From the NCBI RefSeq assembly GCF_018122625.2, contig NZ_JAGQFT020000003.1:124001-188000 (forward strand): a stretch of 64,000 nucleotides of DNA, written 5' to 3'. The DNA comes from Coralloluteibacterium stylophorae (GTDB taxonomy: Bacteria > Pseudomonadota > Gammaproteobacteria > Xanthomonadales > Xanthomonadaceae). The notes beneath the pieces are model-generated. The model saw only the letters and a program-made list of their open reading frames with translations, ran no database searches and was not told the origin of the DNA. How positions within the stretch are numbered: position 1 is the stretch's first letter; every line of letters begins with the position of its first letter. Both the position numbers and the translations under genes were made by a program. Shown here one piece after another: positions 44,647 through 54,527 of this stretch.

Positions 44647-45564
44647 ATGTCCGTCCAGCATCCGGTCATCGCCGTCACCGGCTCCTCCGGCGCCGGCACC
44701 ACCACGGTGATGCAGAGCTTCCAGCACATCTTCCGCCGCGAGGGCATCGACGCCGCCCTGGTGGAAGGCGACGCCTTCCACCGGTTCGACCGCGCCGCCA
44801 TGCGCGAGAAGCTGCGCCAGGCCGAGGCCGACGGCGACCGCACCTTCAGCCACTTCGGCCCGGAGAACAACCTCTTCGCCGAGCTGGAGGCGCTGTTCCG
44901 CGACTACGGCGAGACCGGCGGCGGACGCGTGCGCAGGTACCTGCACGACGAGGCCGAGGCCGCGCCGTTCGCACAGCCGCCGGGCACCTTCACCGCATGG
45001 ACGGATCTGCGGCCGGGCTCCGACCTGCTGTTCTACGAGGGCCTGCACGGCGCGGTCACCGACGGCGAGATCGACGTCGCCCGCCACGCCGACCTGCGCG
45101 TGGGCGTGGTCCCGATCATCAACCTCGAATGGATCCAGAAGCTGCACCGCGACCAGCGCATGCGCGGCTATTCGCAGGAGGCGGTGGTCGACACCATCCT
45201 GCGCCGGATGCCGGACTACGTGACCCACATCGTCCCGCAGTTCTCGCGCACCCACGTCAACTTCCAGCGGGTGCCGACGGTGGATACGTCCAATCCCTTC
45301 ATCGCCCGCGACATCCCGACCGCGGACGAGAGCTTCGTGGTGATCCGCTTCGCGCGCGCCAGCGGCATCGACTTCCCCTACCTGCTGGCGATGCTGCGCG
45401 ACAGCTTCATGAGCCGCCCCAACACCATCGTCGCGCCGGGCGGAAAGATGGGCCTGGCGATGGAGCTGATCTTCACGCCGATGATCCTGCAGCTCATGGA
45501 CCGCAAGCGGCGCGCCACGCCGCGCGTCACCGGGCTGTCCCCGGTCGCCGCCACCGCCGCCTGA
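44647..45564 (+). CDS. cbbP: Phosphoribulokinase
   Basis: Encodes 305 residues, the size of the proteobacterial class I enzyme. It phosphorylates ribulose 5-phosphate to RuBP with ATP. The P-loop is GSSGAGTTT (12-20); the catalytic region includes [11 protein letters not shown], and [10 protein letters not shown] carries the catalytic or magnesium-binding acid. [20 protein letters not shown] holds the conserved arginines of the substrate and NADH-regulated interface. With cbbL it is diagnostic of a functional Calvin cycle. It is 32 bp behind cbbF and 23 bp before cbbT. Confidence 0.97.
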   Translation: MSVQHPVIAVTGSSGAGTTTVMQSFQHIFRREGIDAALVEGDAFHRFDRAAMREKLRQAEADGDRTFSHFGPENNLFAELEALFRDYGETGGGRVRRYLHDEAEAAPFAQPPGTFTAWTDLRPGSDLLFYEGLHGAVTDGEIDVARHADLRVGVVPIINLEWIQKLHRDQRMRGYSQEAVVDTILRRMPDYVTHIVPQFSRTHVNFQRVPTVDTSNPFIARDIPTADESFVVIRFARASGIDFPYLLAMLRDSFMSRPNTIVAPGGKMGLAMELIFTPMILQLMDRKRRATPRVTGLSPVAATAA

Positions 45565-45587
45565 TCCGCCCGCCGCCGGAGCTCCAA

Positions 45588-47651
45588 GTGAACGCGACCA
45601 CGCCCCTGCCCGCCGCCCCGCGCACCGTTCCCGCGCGCGACCGCCGCGCCGACGTCCTGCGCTTCCTCGCCGCCGACGCGGTGCAGGCGGCCAATTCCGG
45701 TCATCCCGGCGCGCCGCTGGGCATGGCCGAGATGGCGGTGGCGCTGTGGCACCGCCACCTGCGCCACGACCCCGCCGCGCCGGACTGGCCGGACCGCGAC
45801 CGCTTCGTGCTCTCCAACGGGCACGCCTCGATGCTGCTCTACGCCCTGCTGCACCTGAGCGGCTACGACCTGCCGCTGGACGAACTGCGCCGCTTCCGCC
45901 AGCTCGGCAGCCGCACGCCCGGCCATCCCGAGGTCGGCCATACCCCGGGGGTGGAGACCACCACCGGGCCGCTCGGCCAGGGCCTGGGCAATGCGGTGGG
46001 CATGGCGCTGGGCGAGGCGCTGCTGGCGCGCGAGTTCAACCGCGACGGCCACGTGATCGTGGACCACCACACCTACGTGTTCCTCGGCGACGGCTGCCTC
46101 ATGGAGGGCATCAGCCACGAGGCCTGCTCGCTGGCCGGCGCGCTCGGCCTCGGCAAGCTGATCTGCCTGTACGACGACAACGGCATCTCCATCGATGGCG
46201 AGGTCGGCCCCTGGTTCGCCGACGACACGCCGCGACGCTTCGCCGCCTACGGCTGGCACGTGGTCGCCGACGTCGACGGCCACGACGTGGATGCGGTCGA
46301 CCGCGCGATCGCCGCGGCGAAGGCGCGCGGCGACGCGCCGAGCCTCATCTGCTGCCGCACCGAGATCGGCCACGGCGCCCCGGGCAAGGCCGGCGGCCAC
46401 GACGTGCACGGCGCGCCGCTGGGCGCGGAGACGCTGCAGGCGATGCGCAGCGCGCTGGGCTGGACCGCGGCGCCGTTCGAGGTGCCGGAGTCGAGCTACC
46501 GCGACTGGAACGCGGGCGACCTCGGCGCCGCCCGCCGCGCCGCCTGGCAGGCGCGGATGGACGCCTACGCCGCGGCGTATCCGGAGGCCGCCGCCGAGTT
46601 CGCCCGCCGCAGCCGCGGCGCACTGCCGGCCGGGTTCGACACCTGGTTCGCCGCGGCGCTGACGGCGCTGCAGGCCGAGGCGCCGGCGGTCGCCTCGCGC
46701 AAGGCCTCGCAGCAGGCGCTGGACCTGATCGCGCCGCGCCTGCCGGAACTGCTCGGCGGCTCGGCCGACCTCACCGGCTCCAACCTCACCGCGTTCAGCG
46801 GCGTGCGCCCGGTGCGCCGCGGCTTCGCCGAGGCCGGACGCCACGTGAACTACGGCGTGCGCGAGTTCGGCATGGGCGCGGTGCTGAACGGCCTCGCCCT
46901 GCACGGCGGCCACCTGCCCTACGGCGGCACCTTCCTGACCTTCTCCGACTACAGCCGCAACGCCATCCGCATGGCCGCGCTGATGGGCGTGCGCAGCGTG
47001 TTCGTGCTCACCCACGATTCGATCGGCCTGGGCGAGGACGGGCCGACGCACCAGCCGGTGGAACACCTGGCCAGCCTGCGCCTCGTCCCCGGCGTGCACG
47101 TGCACCGCCCCTGCGACGCGGTGGAGACGCTCGCCGCCTGGGGCGCCGCGGTGCGCCGCGCCGACGGCCCGAGCTGCCTGGTGCTGTCGCGGCAGACCCT
47201 GCCGGCGCAGGCGCGCGACGCCGGCCAGCTGGCCGCGATCGCGCGCGGCGGCTACGTGCTGGCCGAGGCCGCGGGCGACCGGCCGGAGGTGGCGATCGTC
47301 GCCACCGGCTCCGAAGTGGCCCTGGCCATGGCGGCGCGCGATGCCCTGGCTGCCGAGGGCCTGGCCGTGCGCGTGGTCTCGATGCCCTGCGTGGAGCTGT
47401 TCGACGCGCAGCCGCAGGCCTGGCGCGCCGCGGTGCTGCCGCCGGGCGTGCCGCGGCTGGTGGTCGAGGCCGGTGCGACCGGCGGCTGGTGGCGGCTGGC
47501 GGGCGCGGGCGGACAGGTGCTCGGCATCGACCGCTTCGGCGCCTCGGGACCGGCCGAGGCGCTGTTCGAGGCCTTCGGCCTGACCGCACGCGACGTTGCC
47601 GCCGCGGCGCGCAGACTCACCCGCCCCGAGGCCGCTCCCGCGCACCCATGA
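45588..47651 (+). CDS. cbbT: Transketolase
   Basis: Encodes 687 residues (typical about 665). This thiamine-diphosphate enzyme moves two-carbon units between sugar phosphates to regenerate pentoses. It shows [18 protein letters not shown], the cofactor motif [18 protein letters not shown]...[21 protein letters not shown] and [18 protein letters not shown]-terminal transketolase domain ends near the last 130 residues. It starts with GTG 45588, six nucleotides after GGAG; no better ATG is in frame. The stop overlaps the start of cbbZ (ATGA). Confidence 0.97.
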   Translation: MNATTPLPAAPRTVPARDRRADVLRFLAADAVQAANSGHPGAPLGMAEMAVALWHRHLRHDPAAPDWPDRDRFVLSNGHASMLLYALLHLSGYDLPLDELRRFRQLGSRTPGHPEVGHTPGVETTTGPLGQGLGNAVGMALGEALLAREFNRDGHVIVDHHTYVFLGDGCLMEGISHEACSLAGALGLGKLICLYDDNGISIDGEVGPWFADDTPRRFAAYGWHVVADVDGHDVDAVDRAIAAAKARGDAPSLICCRTEIGHGAPGKAGGHDVHGAPLGAETLQAMRSALGWTAAPFEVPESSYRDWNAGDLGAARRAAWQARMDAYAAAYPEAAAEFARRSRGALPAGFDTWFAAALTALQAEAPAVASRKASQQALDLIAPRLPELLGGSADLTGSNLTAFSGVRPVRRGFAEAGRHVNYGVREFGMGAVLNGLALHGGHLPYGGTFLTFSDYSRNAIRMAALMGVRSVFVLTHDSIGLGEDGPTHQPVEHLASLRLVPGVHVHRPCDAVETLAAWGAAVRRADGPSCLVLSRQTLPAQARDAGQLAAIARGGYVLAEAAGDRPEVAIVATGSEVALAMAARDALAAEGLAVRVVSMPCVELFDAQPQAWRAAVLPPGVPRLVVEAGATGGWWRLAGAGGQVLGIDRFGASGPAEALFEAFGLTARDVAAAARRLTRPEAAPAHP

Positions 47652-48340
47652 CCCGCCCCTACGACGCCGTCCTCTTCGACCTCGACGGCACCCTCCTGCA
47701 CAGCGCCCCCGACATCGTGAACGCGATCAACGCCAGCCTCGTCGCCAACGGCCTCGACGCCCTCGCCAGCGACCGCATCGTGAGCTTCATCGGCAAGGGC
47801 ACGCCGGTGCTGGTCGAGCGCGCGCTCGCGGCGCAGGGGCGCGGCGGCGACCCGGCGCTGGCCGAGCGCGTGCTCGCCGGCTACATGCAGGCCTACGCCG
47901 CGCACATCGGCGAACGCGGCGTGCTGTTCGAGGGCGCCCGCGACTGCCTGGCGACGCTGGCCGCGCGCGGCTACGCGATCGGCATCGTCACCAACAAGTA
48001 CCAGCGCTTCGTGGAGACCGCGCTCGCGCAGCACCGGATCGCGGACTACGCCGATGTCGTGGTCGGCGGCGACCGCCTGCCGCAGCGCAAGCCGCGTCCG
48101 GAGCCGCTGCAGTTCGCCTGCCGCGAGCTGGGCACCACGCCGGCGCGCACGCTGATGGTGGGCGATTCGGTCAACGACGCCGAGGCCGCGCGCGCCGCCG
48201 GCTGCGACATCGTCTGCGTCACCCACGGCTACAACGAGGGCCGCGCGCCCGAGACGCTCGGCACGCCCCTGATCGACACCCTCGCCGCCCTGCCCGCGTG
48301 GATCGATGCGCGGCCGGTGGCCGCGGCCATGCCCACCTGA
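47648..48340 (+). CDS. cbbZ: Phosphoglycolate phosphatase (CbbZ/Gph type)
   Basis: Encodes 230 residues, a HAD-superfamily phosphatase. It removes 2-phosphoglycolate, the product of RuBisCO oxygenation. The nucleophile motif is [14 protein letters not shown] (Asp11, Asp13), motif II is VTNKY, and motifs III/IV are RKPRPEP and [34 protein letters not shown] matches the Gph cap start. It is translationally coupled to cbbT by a 4-bp overlap, fitting salvage of photorespiratory waste. Confidence 0.94.
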   Translation: MTRPYDAVLFDLDGTLLHSAPDIVNAINASLVANGLDALASDRIVSFIGKGTPVLVERALAAQGRGGDPALAERVLAGYMQAYAAHIGERGVLFEGARDCLATLAARGYAIGIVTNKYQRFVETALAQHRIADYADVVVGGDRLPQRKPRPEPLQFACRELGTTPARTLMVGDSVNDAEAARAAGCDIVCVTHGYNEGRAPETLGTPLIDTLAALPAWIDARPVAAAMPT

Positions 48341-48396
48341 GCGCCGACCCGCACCCCGCGGCGCGACCCGAGGCACCCACCTGGAGACCCCGCATC

Positions 48397-49434
48397 GTGG
48401 CCCTGATCTCGCTCCGCCAGCTCCTCGACCACGCCGCCGAGCACGGCTACGGCGTACCCGCCTTCAACGTCAACAACCTCGAGCAGATCCACGCGATCAT
48501 GCAGGGTGCCGAGGCGCTCGACAGCCCGGTGATCCTGCAGGCCTCCGCCGGCGCGCGGAAGTACGCCGGCGAGCCCTACCTGCGGCACATGGTGCTGGCG
48601 GCGGTCGAGTCGCACCCGCAGATTCCGGTGGTGCTGCACCAGGACCACGGCGCCTCGCCCGCCGTCTGCCAGCAGTCGATCCGCTCCGGCTTCAGTTCGG
48701 TGATGATGGACGGCTCGCTGGAGCCCGACCAGAAGACCCCGGCGAGCTACGACTACAACGTCTGGGTCACCCGCCGCGTGGTCGACATGGCGCATGCGGT
48801 CGGCGTCTCGGTCGAGGGCGAGCTGGGCTGCCTGGGCTCGCTGGAGACCGGGCAGGCGGGCGAGGAGGACGGCGTGGGCGCTGCCGGCGCGCTGTCGCAC
48901 GAGATGCTGCTGACCGACCCGCGGCAGGCGAAGGACTTCGTCGAGCGCACCGGCGTCGACGCCCTGGCCATCGCCATCGGCACCTCGCACGGCGCCTACA
49001 AGTTCAGCCGCGAGCCGACCGGCGACATCCTCGACATCGACCGCATCCGTGCGATCCACGCCGTCATCCCCGACACCCACCTGGTCATGCACGGCTCCAG
49101 CTCGGTGCCGCAGGAATGGCTGGCGGTGATCCGCGAGTACGGCGGCGAGATCCCCGAGACCTATGGGGTGCCGGTCGAGGAGATCCGGCGCGGCATCGCC
49201 AACGGCGTGCGCAAGGTCAACATCGACACCGACATCCGCCTGGCGATGACCGCCGCCATGCGCCGCAGCCTCGCCACCGACCGCGCCGACTTCGACCCGC
49301 GCAAGGCGCTGAAGGCCGCCACCGCCGCGGCCCGCTCGGTGTGCGAAGCGCGGTTCGAGGCCTTCGGCAGCGCCGGCCGCGCCGCCTCGATCCGGCCGGT
49401 GCCGATGGAGGCGATGGCGGGCAGGTATGGGTAG
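48397..49434 (+). CDS. cbbA: Fructose-bisphosphate aldolase class II (Calvin type)
   Basis: Encodes 345 residues. It condenses dihydroxyacetone phosphate with glyceraldehyde 3-phosphate, or with erythrose 4-phosphate to form SBP. The zinc and catalytic motif HQDHGAS lies at 82-88. EGELGCLG and [10 protein letters not shown] carry further metal ligands, and [10 protein letters not shown] plus [12 protein letters not shown] form the phosphate site. The start is GTG 48397, 10 nt after GGAG. It is the last of the closely spaced cbb genes; a 197-bp repeat-bearing gap follows. Confidence 0.97.
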   Translation: MALISLRQLLDHAAEHGYGVPAFNVNNLEQIHAIMQGAEALDSPVILQASAGARKYAGEPYLRHMVLAAVESHPQIPVVLHQDHGASPAVCQQSIRSGFSSVMMDGSLEPDQKTPASYDYNVWVTRRVVDMAHAVGVSVEGELGCLGSLETGQAGEEDGVGAAGALSHEMLLTDPRQAKDFVERTGVDALAIAIGTSHGAYKFSREPTGDILDIDRIRAIHAVIPDTHLVMHGSSSVPQEWLAVIREYGGEIPETYGVPVEEIRRGIANGVRKVNIDTDIRLAMTAAMRRSLATDRADFDPRKALKAATAAARSVCEARFEAFGSAGRAASIRPVPMEAMAGRYG

Positions 49435-49457
49435 TGGGCGGACGGACGGGGAGGGGG

Positions 49458-49613
49458 ATCGGGAAGCGAAAACGGGTGCGGTGCGAGGGCCTGCGACGTG
49501 GACGCCCCAGGCGGGCACGGGACGCAGGCCACCCAACCCGAGGCCACGCCCCCGCCCAGAGCCCCGAAGTCGAGCCAGGTCCCAGGTCCACTTCCCGATT
49601 CCCGCTTCCCGAT
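49458..49613. repeat. GGGAA/TTCCC inverted-repeat element, copy B (cbbA-cbbY gap)
   Basis: Perfect 11-bp arms ATCGGGAAGCG (49458-49468) and CGCTTCCCGAT (49603-49613) frame about 135 bp with no reading frame of note. TTCCCGATTCCCGC repeats surround the right arm. Same design as the elements at 29.6, 59.1 and 60.7 kb. Confidence 0.7.
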
Positions 49614-49631
49614 TCCCGCCCCACCCCACCC

Positions 49632-50384
49632 ATGCACGCCCTCATCTTCGACATCGACGGCACCTTCGCCGACACCGAGCGCGACGGCCATCGCGTGGCC
49701 TTCAACCTGGCCTTCCGCGAGGCGGGGCTCGACTGGCGCTGGGACGAGGTGCTGTACGGCGAGCTGCTGCGGGTGGCGGGCGGGCGCGAGCGCCTGCTGC
49801 ACTGGATGCGGCGGATCCTGCCGGACGACCTCCTGGATGGCGCCGCGCGCGAGGACGTCGCGCGCCAGCTGCACGCGGCCAAGACCCGGCACTACGTCGA
49901 GCTGGTCGCGCGCGGATGCGTGGCCCTGCGGCCGGGCATCGCGCGCCTGGTCGAGGAGGCGCGGACCGCCGGCCTGCGGCTGGCGATCGCCACCACCACC
50001 TCGCGCGCCAATGTCGAGGCGCTGCTGGCGCACACCCTCGGGCCGCAGGCCGTGGACTGGTTCGCGGCGATCGCCTGCGGCGAGGACGCGCCGGCGAAGA
50101 AGCCCGATCCGGGCGTCTATGCCTGCGTGCTGCGCGCGCTCGGCCTGGCGGCCGGGCAGTGCCTGGCGCTGGAGGATTCCGGGCCGGGCCTGGCCGCGGC
50201 GCGCGCGGCGGGCGTGCCGACGGTCGTCACCCGCAATCCCTACACGCACGACCACGTCTTCGAAGGCGCGCTGGCGGTCGTCGATGCGCTCGGCGACGGC
50301 GCGGGCGCGCCCTGCGTCGGCCTGGACGAACTGCGCCGCTGGCACGCCGCCGCGCGCCCCGACGGCGCCTTCCTGCTGCACTGA
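49632..50384 (+). CDS. cbbY: HAD-family sugar-phosphate phosphatase CbbY
   Basis: Encodes 250 residues. Red-type CbbY dephosphorylates xylulose 1,5-bisphosphate, a misfire product that blocks RuBisCO. Motif I is LIFDIDGTFADTERDGHRVA (Asp7, Asp9), and the family-typical cap segment FREAGLDWRWD follows. Motif II is ATTTS, motif III KKPDPGVY and motif IV ALEDSGPGLAAARAAG. It is 197 bp behind cbbA, on the same strand but separated by a repeat element. Its presence with cbbX completes the repair set. Confidence 0.92.
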   Translation: MHALIFDIDGTFADTERDGHRVAFNLAFREAGLDWRWDEVLYGELLRVAGGRERLLHWMRRILPDDLLDGAAREDVARQLHAAKTRHYVELVARGCVALRPGIARLVEEARTAGLRLAIATTTSRANVEALLAHTLGPQAVDWFAAIACGEDAPAKKPDPGVYACVLRALGLAAGQCLALEDSGPGLAAARAAGVPTVVTRNPYTHDHVFEGALAVVDALGDGAGAPCVGLDELRRWHAAARPDGAFLLH

Positions 50385-50409
50385 GCACGGCGGCGCGCCG
50401 GGCGCTGCC

Positions 50410-52338
50410 TCACCACACGCCGAGGCCGGCGCCGGTTCCCGCATCGCCACCGAAGGCGGCGGCGAACGCAGGCAGCGCGCGCGCAGGCGCGTCGGCGCGC
50501 AGCGCGGCCGGGGGATGCGGGTCCACGCTCGCACGCAGGCGCCGCTCCTCGACGCTGAGGCACTGCCGCCAGAGCACGGCCCAGGCGATGAAGAAGCGGC
50601 GGTCGGCGGCGGCGCGCTCCGCATCGCCGGCGCCGCCTGCGCGCAGGACGGCGCGGAGGGCGTCGTGGGCGATGGCGAGGCCGCCGAAATCGGCGACGAG
50701 TTCGCCAGCGATCAGGGCGCCATCCAGGCGCAGCCCGTCGCCGAGCCCGCGGCCCTCGAACGCCGCCCGCAGCGCCGCGAGCCGCGCATCGAACGCCGCG
50801 CGGTCGGAGGCGTCCCAGGCGTCTTCGGCGAGCCGGCCGGCGGCATCGAAGCGGCGCCCCTGGTCGTCGAGCGCATGGGTCATCTCGTGCGCCATCACCG
50901 CACCGATGCCGCCGTACAGCGCGGCCGGATCGACGCCGTCGAGGAAGGGCGGCTGCAGCAGCGCCGCAGGGACGACGATGCGGTTGCGCGCCGGGTCGTA
51001 GCGTGCGTTGACCCGGTGCGCGGGCATGTCCCAGGCCGCGCCGACACCCGCCGCGAGGCGCTGCAGCAGGCGCGTGCGTGCGCGCCGCCGCGCCTCGGCG
51101 AGGAGTCCGGCATAGCCGTCGTTCCCCGTGTCGAACCCGTGCCAGTCGGGCCAGCACTCCGGCGCCACCAGCGCCGCGCGCATGCCGGCGATCTTCGCCC
51201 GGGCGTGCCGACGGCCGCGCTCGCCGAGCCAGCGGGCGGCGTCGATGCGGGCCAGGAAGGCCGTCCGCAACCCGTCGAACACGGCCTGCATCCGCGGCCG
51301 CAGGCCGCCGTCCACGGCGCGCGCCACGTACAGCTCGGACAGCGCGTCGCCCAGGTCGAGGTCCAGATCCTCCAGAACCTGCCGCCACTCCGGCGGCCGC
51401 GCCCGCCCGCGCAGGGCGCGGCCGTGGAACCGCTGGTAGCGCGCACGCAGGTCGGCGTCGAGGTGGCGGGCGTGCAGGTCCAGCAGCCGCGCGCGCAGCC
51501 ATGCGCGCCAGGCCTCGACCGGCCGCTCCCGCAGCAGGCCGGCGGCGCGCGCGTGGAAGCCCGGCACCGCCAGCGACAGCCGCGCGGGCGGGGCGACACC
51601 GGCCGCGGCGAGGCAGGGTGCGAGCCGCCAGGGCGCCAGGCGGCGTGCGGCGTCCGTCCACGACAGCGGCTGATGGAAGGCGGCGACGTCGCGCTCACGC
51701 GGCGACGGCAGCGCCGCGGCGAGCGCGACATCCAGGTCCAGCGCCGCAGCCGCCTGCGCGCGGGCCTGGTCGCGGCAGAGGCCGGCGCGCAGGAGCAGTC
51801 CGCGCAGGTGGGCCCGTGCCAGGCGGCGCCGGCGCTGGCCGCGGCGAGCGGGATCGAGCAGGTCGTCGCGGTCCGGCAGCGTCAGCCGCGCCGGATGCAG
51901 GCCCAGCAGCGGCCGCGCCGGCGCCTCGGGGTCGGGCGCCACCGCGGGCCGCCACAGCAGGTCCTCGCCGGCCGCGTGGGCGTCGTCGATGAAGGCCGCG
52001 ACCTCGTCCGGCGTGCGCAGCGCGGCAATCGCCTCGAGCCGCGGCCGCAGCGGCGCGAGGCCTGCGCGTTCGCGCGCGTCCAGGTCGAGGCCGGCGCGCC
52101 AGACCCTGCCGACCGCCCGCGCCGCGCCGACGGCGTCCCGGTCCTCCGACGCCGCCTGCGCCAGCCCGGCCAGCACCTGCTCGGTGTGCGCCTGCAGGAT
52201 CGAGAAGCTGTCCCAGGCGGCGCGGTCGGCCGGGCGCACGGTCGCCTCGCGCCAGCGCGCGTTGACATGGGCGTCGAGATCGCGGGCCGGGTCGCGCCCT
52301 GGGTCGAGCTCGGCGGGATCGAGCCGCACCGGCGCCAC
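50410..52338 (-). CDS. M13-family zinc metallopeptidase in the pqq operon
   Basis: Encodes 642 residues of a neprilysin/PepO-type (M13) peptidase. The zinc site is HEMTH (484-488), with the third ligand Glu546 and Asp550 in GELVADFGG. VNARYDPARNRIVVPAALLQ (443-462) is the substrate-binding segment, and an N-terminal VNARW with PADRAAWDSFS matches family starts. The C-terminus ends in VW as in CRVW-ending relatives. No signal peptide is visible, so it should be cytosolic. The GTG start at 52338 is my choice because frames further upstream overlap pqqE and lose similarity; GTG 52329 is possible. It lies 46 bp behind pqqE with no M16 PqqF in the window, so it may process the PqqA peptide, which is inference. 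It has many Ala/Arg/Leu-rich insertions. Confidence 0.88.
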   Translation of the reverse strand: MAPVRLDPAELDPGRDPARDLDAHVNARWREATVRPADRAAWDSFSILQAHTEQVLAGLAQAASEDRDAVGAARAVGRVWRAGLDLDARERAGLAPLRPRLEAIAALRTPDEVAAFIDDAHAAGEDLLWRPAVAPDPEAPARPLLGLHPARLTLPDRDDLLDPARRGQRRRRLARAHLRGLLLRAGLCRDQARAQAAAALDLDVALAAALPSPRERDVAAFHQPLSWTDAARRLAPWRLAPCLAAAGVAPPARLSLAVPGFHARAAGLLRERPVEAWRAWLRARLLDLHARHLDADLRARYQRFHGRALRGRARPPEWRQVLEDLDLDLGDALSELYVARAVDGGLRPRMQAVFDGLRTAFLARIDAARWLGERGRRHARAKIAGMRAALVAPECWPDWHGFDTGNDGYAGLLAEARRRARTRLLQRLAAGVGAAWDMPAHRVNARYDPARNRIVVPAALLQPPFLDGVDPAALYGGIGAVMAHEMTHALDDQGRRFDAAGRLAEDAWDASDRAAFDARLAALRAAFEGRGLGDGLRLDGALIAGELVADFGGLAIAHDALRAVLRAGGAGDAERAAADRRFFIAWAVLWRQCLSVEERRLRASVDPHPPAALRADAPARALPAFAAAFGGDAGTGAGLGVW

Positions 52339-52384
52339 CGGCGTCCCGAACGGCGCCGGGCCGGAGGCGGTCGCGGCGTCCGCC

Positions 52385-53533
52385 TCAGAACGGACGGCCG
52401 AGCGCCTTCGATTCGCGGCGGCCACGGAACACCAGCGGCTGGGCGGGCACGCCCGCCTGCGGCGCCTGCGCGCGCTCGACCACCGCGCGCAGCTCGCCGT
52501 GGCGCGGCGACTTCGCGCAGACCGGGTCGGCCGCGGCCGGATCCTGCGCCAGCATCCAGGCCTGGCAGCGGCAGCCGCCGAGGTCCTTCTCCTTCTCGGG
52601 GCAGCTGCGACAGGGCTCCTGCATCCAGTCGGTGCCGCGGAAGCGGTTGAAGCCTTCCGAGTCGTACCAGATCGCACGCAGGTCCAGGTCGCGCACGTTG
52701 GGGAAGGCGAGCCCGGGCAGCATGCGCGCGGTGTGGCAGGGCAGTGCCGCGCCGTCGGGGGCGATGGTCAGGAACACGTTGCCCCAGCCGTTCATGCACT
52801 TCTTGGGGCGCGTCTCGTAGTAGTCGGGGACGACGAAGATCAGCCTGGTGCGGCCTTCCAGGCGCTCGCGCCAGCGCACGGTGACCGCCTCGGCGCGCGC
52901 CAGCTGCTCGCGGGTCGGCAGCAGGTGCTCACGGTTGACGTGCGCCCAGGCGTAGTACTGGGTGTTGGCGAGCTCGAGGTAGTCGGCCTCCATCGCCACC
53001 GCCATCTCGATGATGGCCTCGACGTGGTCGATGTTGAGCCGGTGGATGACGCAGTTGAGCACCATCTCGTAGCCGTGCTGCTTGATCAGCGCGGCGGCCT
53101 TGCGCTTGAGGTCGAAGGTGCGGGTCGAGGACAGGAAGTCGTTGACCTCGCGGGTCGAGTCCTGGAACGACAGCTGGATGTGGTCGAGCCCGGCGGCCTT
53201 GAGGTCGGCGATGCGGCGTTCGTTGAGGCCGATGCCGGAGGTGATGAGGTTGGTGTAGTAGCCCAGCCGGTGGGCCTCGGCGACCAGGGTCTCCAGGTCC
53301 CTGCGCTGCAGCGGCTCGCCGCCGGAGAAGCCGCACTGCACCGCGCCGAGCTCGCGGCCCTGGCGCAGCACGCGCAGCCAGTCCTCGGTGGACAGTTCGT
53401 CCTCGACCCGGGCGAAGTCGACCGGGTTGTAGCAGAAGGCGCAGTGCAGCGGGCACTGGTAGGTCAGCTCCGCGAGCAGCCAGAACGGCGGCCCGGTCTC
53501 CGGGTGCGGCGCCGGCGCGCGCTGCGCGTTCAT
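52385..53533 (-). CDS. pqqE: PqqA peptide cyclase (radical SAM enzyme PqqE)
   Basis: Encodes 382 residues. PqqE links the Glu and Tyr side chains of PqqA by a carbon-carbon bond, the first step of PQQ formation, aided by PqqD. The radical-SAM cluster motif is Cys27-x3-Cys31-x2-Cys34 ([12 protein letters not shown]), followed by [11 protein letters not shown]. The C-terminal SPASM cysteines are in [17 protein letters not shown], and [18 protein letters not shown] for auxiliary clusters. The ATG overlaps the pqqD stop (ATGA), so the two are translationally coupled. Confidence 0.97.
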   Translation of the reverse strand: MNAQRAPAPHPETGPPFWLLAELTYQCPLHCAFCYNPVDFARVEDELSTEDWLRVLRQGRELGAVQCGFSGGEPLQRRDLETLVAEAHRLGYYTNLITSGIGLNERRIADLKAAGLDHIQLSFQDSTREVNDFLSSTRTFDLKRKAAALIKQHGYEMVLNCVIHRLNIDHVEAIIEMAVAMEADYLELANTQYYAWAHVNREHLLPTREQLARAEAVTVRWRERLEGRTRLIFVVPDYYETRPKKCMNGWGNVFLTIAPDGAALPCHTARMLPGLAFPNVRDLDLRAIWYDSEGFNRFRGTDWMQEPCRSCPEKEKDLGGCRCQAWMLAQDPAAADPVCAKSPRHGELRAVVERAQAPQAGVPAQPLVFRGRRESKALGRPF

Positions 53534-53817
53534 GCCAGCGCCACCCAGCGCTGCGCCAGCGCGATCTCCAGGAACGCCCGCACCTCGTCGTCGAGCCCCT
53601 GCGCGTCGAAGCTGCGTTCGAGGTCGGCGACGATGTCGGCGACGGTGGCGCTGCCGTCGCAACGGGCGAGGATCTCGCCGGCGCTGCGGTTGAGCGTGAC
53701 CATGCCCTCCGGATACAGCAGCACGTGGGCGTCCTGCACCGGCTCGAACTGCAGCCGGAACCCGCGGCCGATGCTCGGCACGCTGGCTGCGGAGACGCTG
53801 GCGGCGGCCGTGCTCAC
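53530..53817 (-). CDS. pqqD: PQQ biosynthesis chaperone PqqD
   Basis: Encodes 95 residues. PqqD binds PqqA with high affinity and presents it to PqqE. It shows the family features [21 protein letters not shown], then [20 protein letters not shown], a small winged-helix RRE fold. It starts with GTG 53817 overlapping the pqqC stop (GTGA). The N-terminal 14 residues are Ala/Ser-rich and unconserved. Confidence 0.95.
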   Translation of the reverse strand: MSTAAASVSAASVPSIGRGFRLQFEPVQDAHVLLYPEGMVTLNRSAGEILARCDGSATVADIVADLERSFDAQGLDDEVRAFLEIALAQRWVALA

Positions 53818-54527
53818 GCCGCCTCCGCGACGCCGTACTTCAGCGCCATCGCATCGTTCATCGTCCACAGGATGTCGAGCTTGAAGCGCAGGATCGACAG
53901 CGCCCGCTCCTGCTGCTCGGCGGTGACGAAGTGCCCGAGGGTGACGGCGAGGGCGAGGTCGACGTCGATGCGCGCCTGCGACACGCGGTTGCGGAAGTAC
54001 TGCAGGCCGTCGCTCTCGATCCACGGGTAGTGCTGCGGCCAGGTCGCCAGCCGCTCCTTGTGAATCTTCGGCGCGAACAGCTCGGTCAGCGAGGAGCACA
54101 TGCCTTCCTGCCAGGGCGCGCGGCGGGCGAAGTCGAGGTAGGCGTCGACCGCGAAGCGCAGGCCGGGGATGACGTGGCGCAGGTCGACGATCTCCGCGCG
54201 CGCCAGCCCCACCGCCTCGCCCAGCCGCAGCCAGGCCTCGATCCCGCCGGCGTCCTCGCCGTGACCGTCGTGGTCGAGGATGCGCTGCATCCACTGCCGG
54301 CGGAGCTCGCGGTCCGGACAGTTGGCGAGGATCGCCGCGTCCTTCCGCGGGATGGTGATCTGGTAGTAGTAGCGGTTCGCGACCCAGCCGCGGATCTGCT
54401 CCCGGCTGGCGCGGCCCTCGTTCAACATGCGGTTGAACGGATGGTGGATGTGGTAGGCGCGGCCGGCGTCGCGCAGGCGCGCCTCGAAGCCGGCGGCGAC
54501 AGTGGTGGATGCGAGGGCTGCATTCAC
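53814..54527 (-). CDS. pqqC: Pyrroloquinoline-quinone synthase PqqC
   Basis: Encodes 237 residues. PqqC is a cofactor-free oxidase that performs the final ring closure and eight-electron oxidation to PQQ. The helical active-site segments [60 protein letters not shown] and [16 protein letters not shown] carry the conserved His, Tyr, Arg and Lys residues. It starts with GTG 54527, overlapping the pqqB stop (GTGA). Confidence 0.97.
   Translation of the reverse strand: MNAALASTTVAAGFEARLRDAGRAYHIHHPFNRMLNEGRASREQIRGWVANRYYYQITIPRKDAAILANCPDRELRRQWMQRILDHDGHGEDAGGIEAWLRLGEAVGLARAEIVDLRHVIPGLRFAVDAYLDFARRAPWQEGMCSSLTELFAPKIHKERLATWPQHYPWIESDGLQYFRNRVSQARIDVDLALAVTLGHFVTAEQQERALSILRFKLDILWTMNDAMALKYGVAEAA

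Noticed and set aside
52339-52677. Longer M13 peptidase reading 340 bp further upstream
   Set aside because: The extra frame lies inside pqqE and encodes an Arg/Ala/Ser-rich sequence without M13 similarity; the family N-terminus (VNARW) begins soon after GTG 52338.
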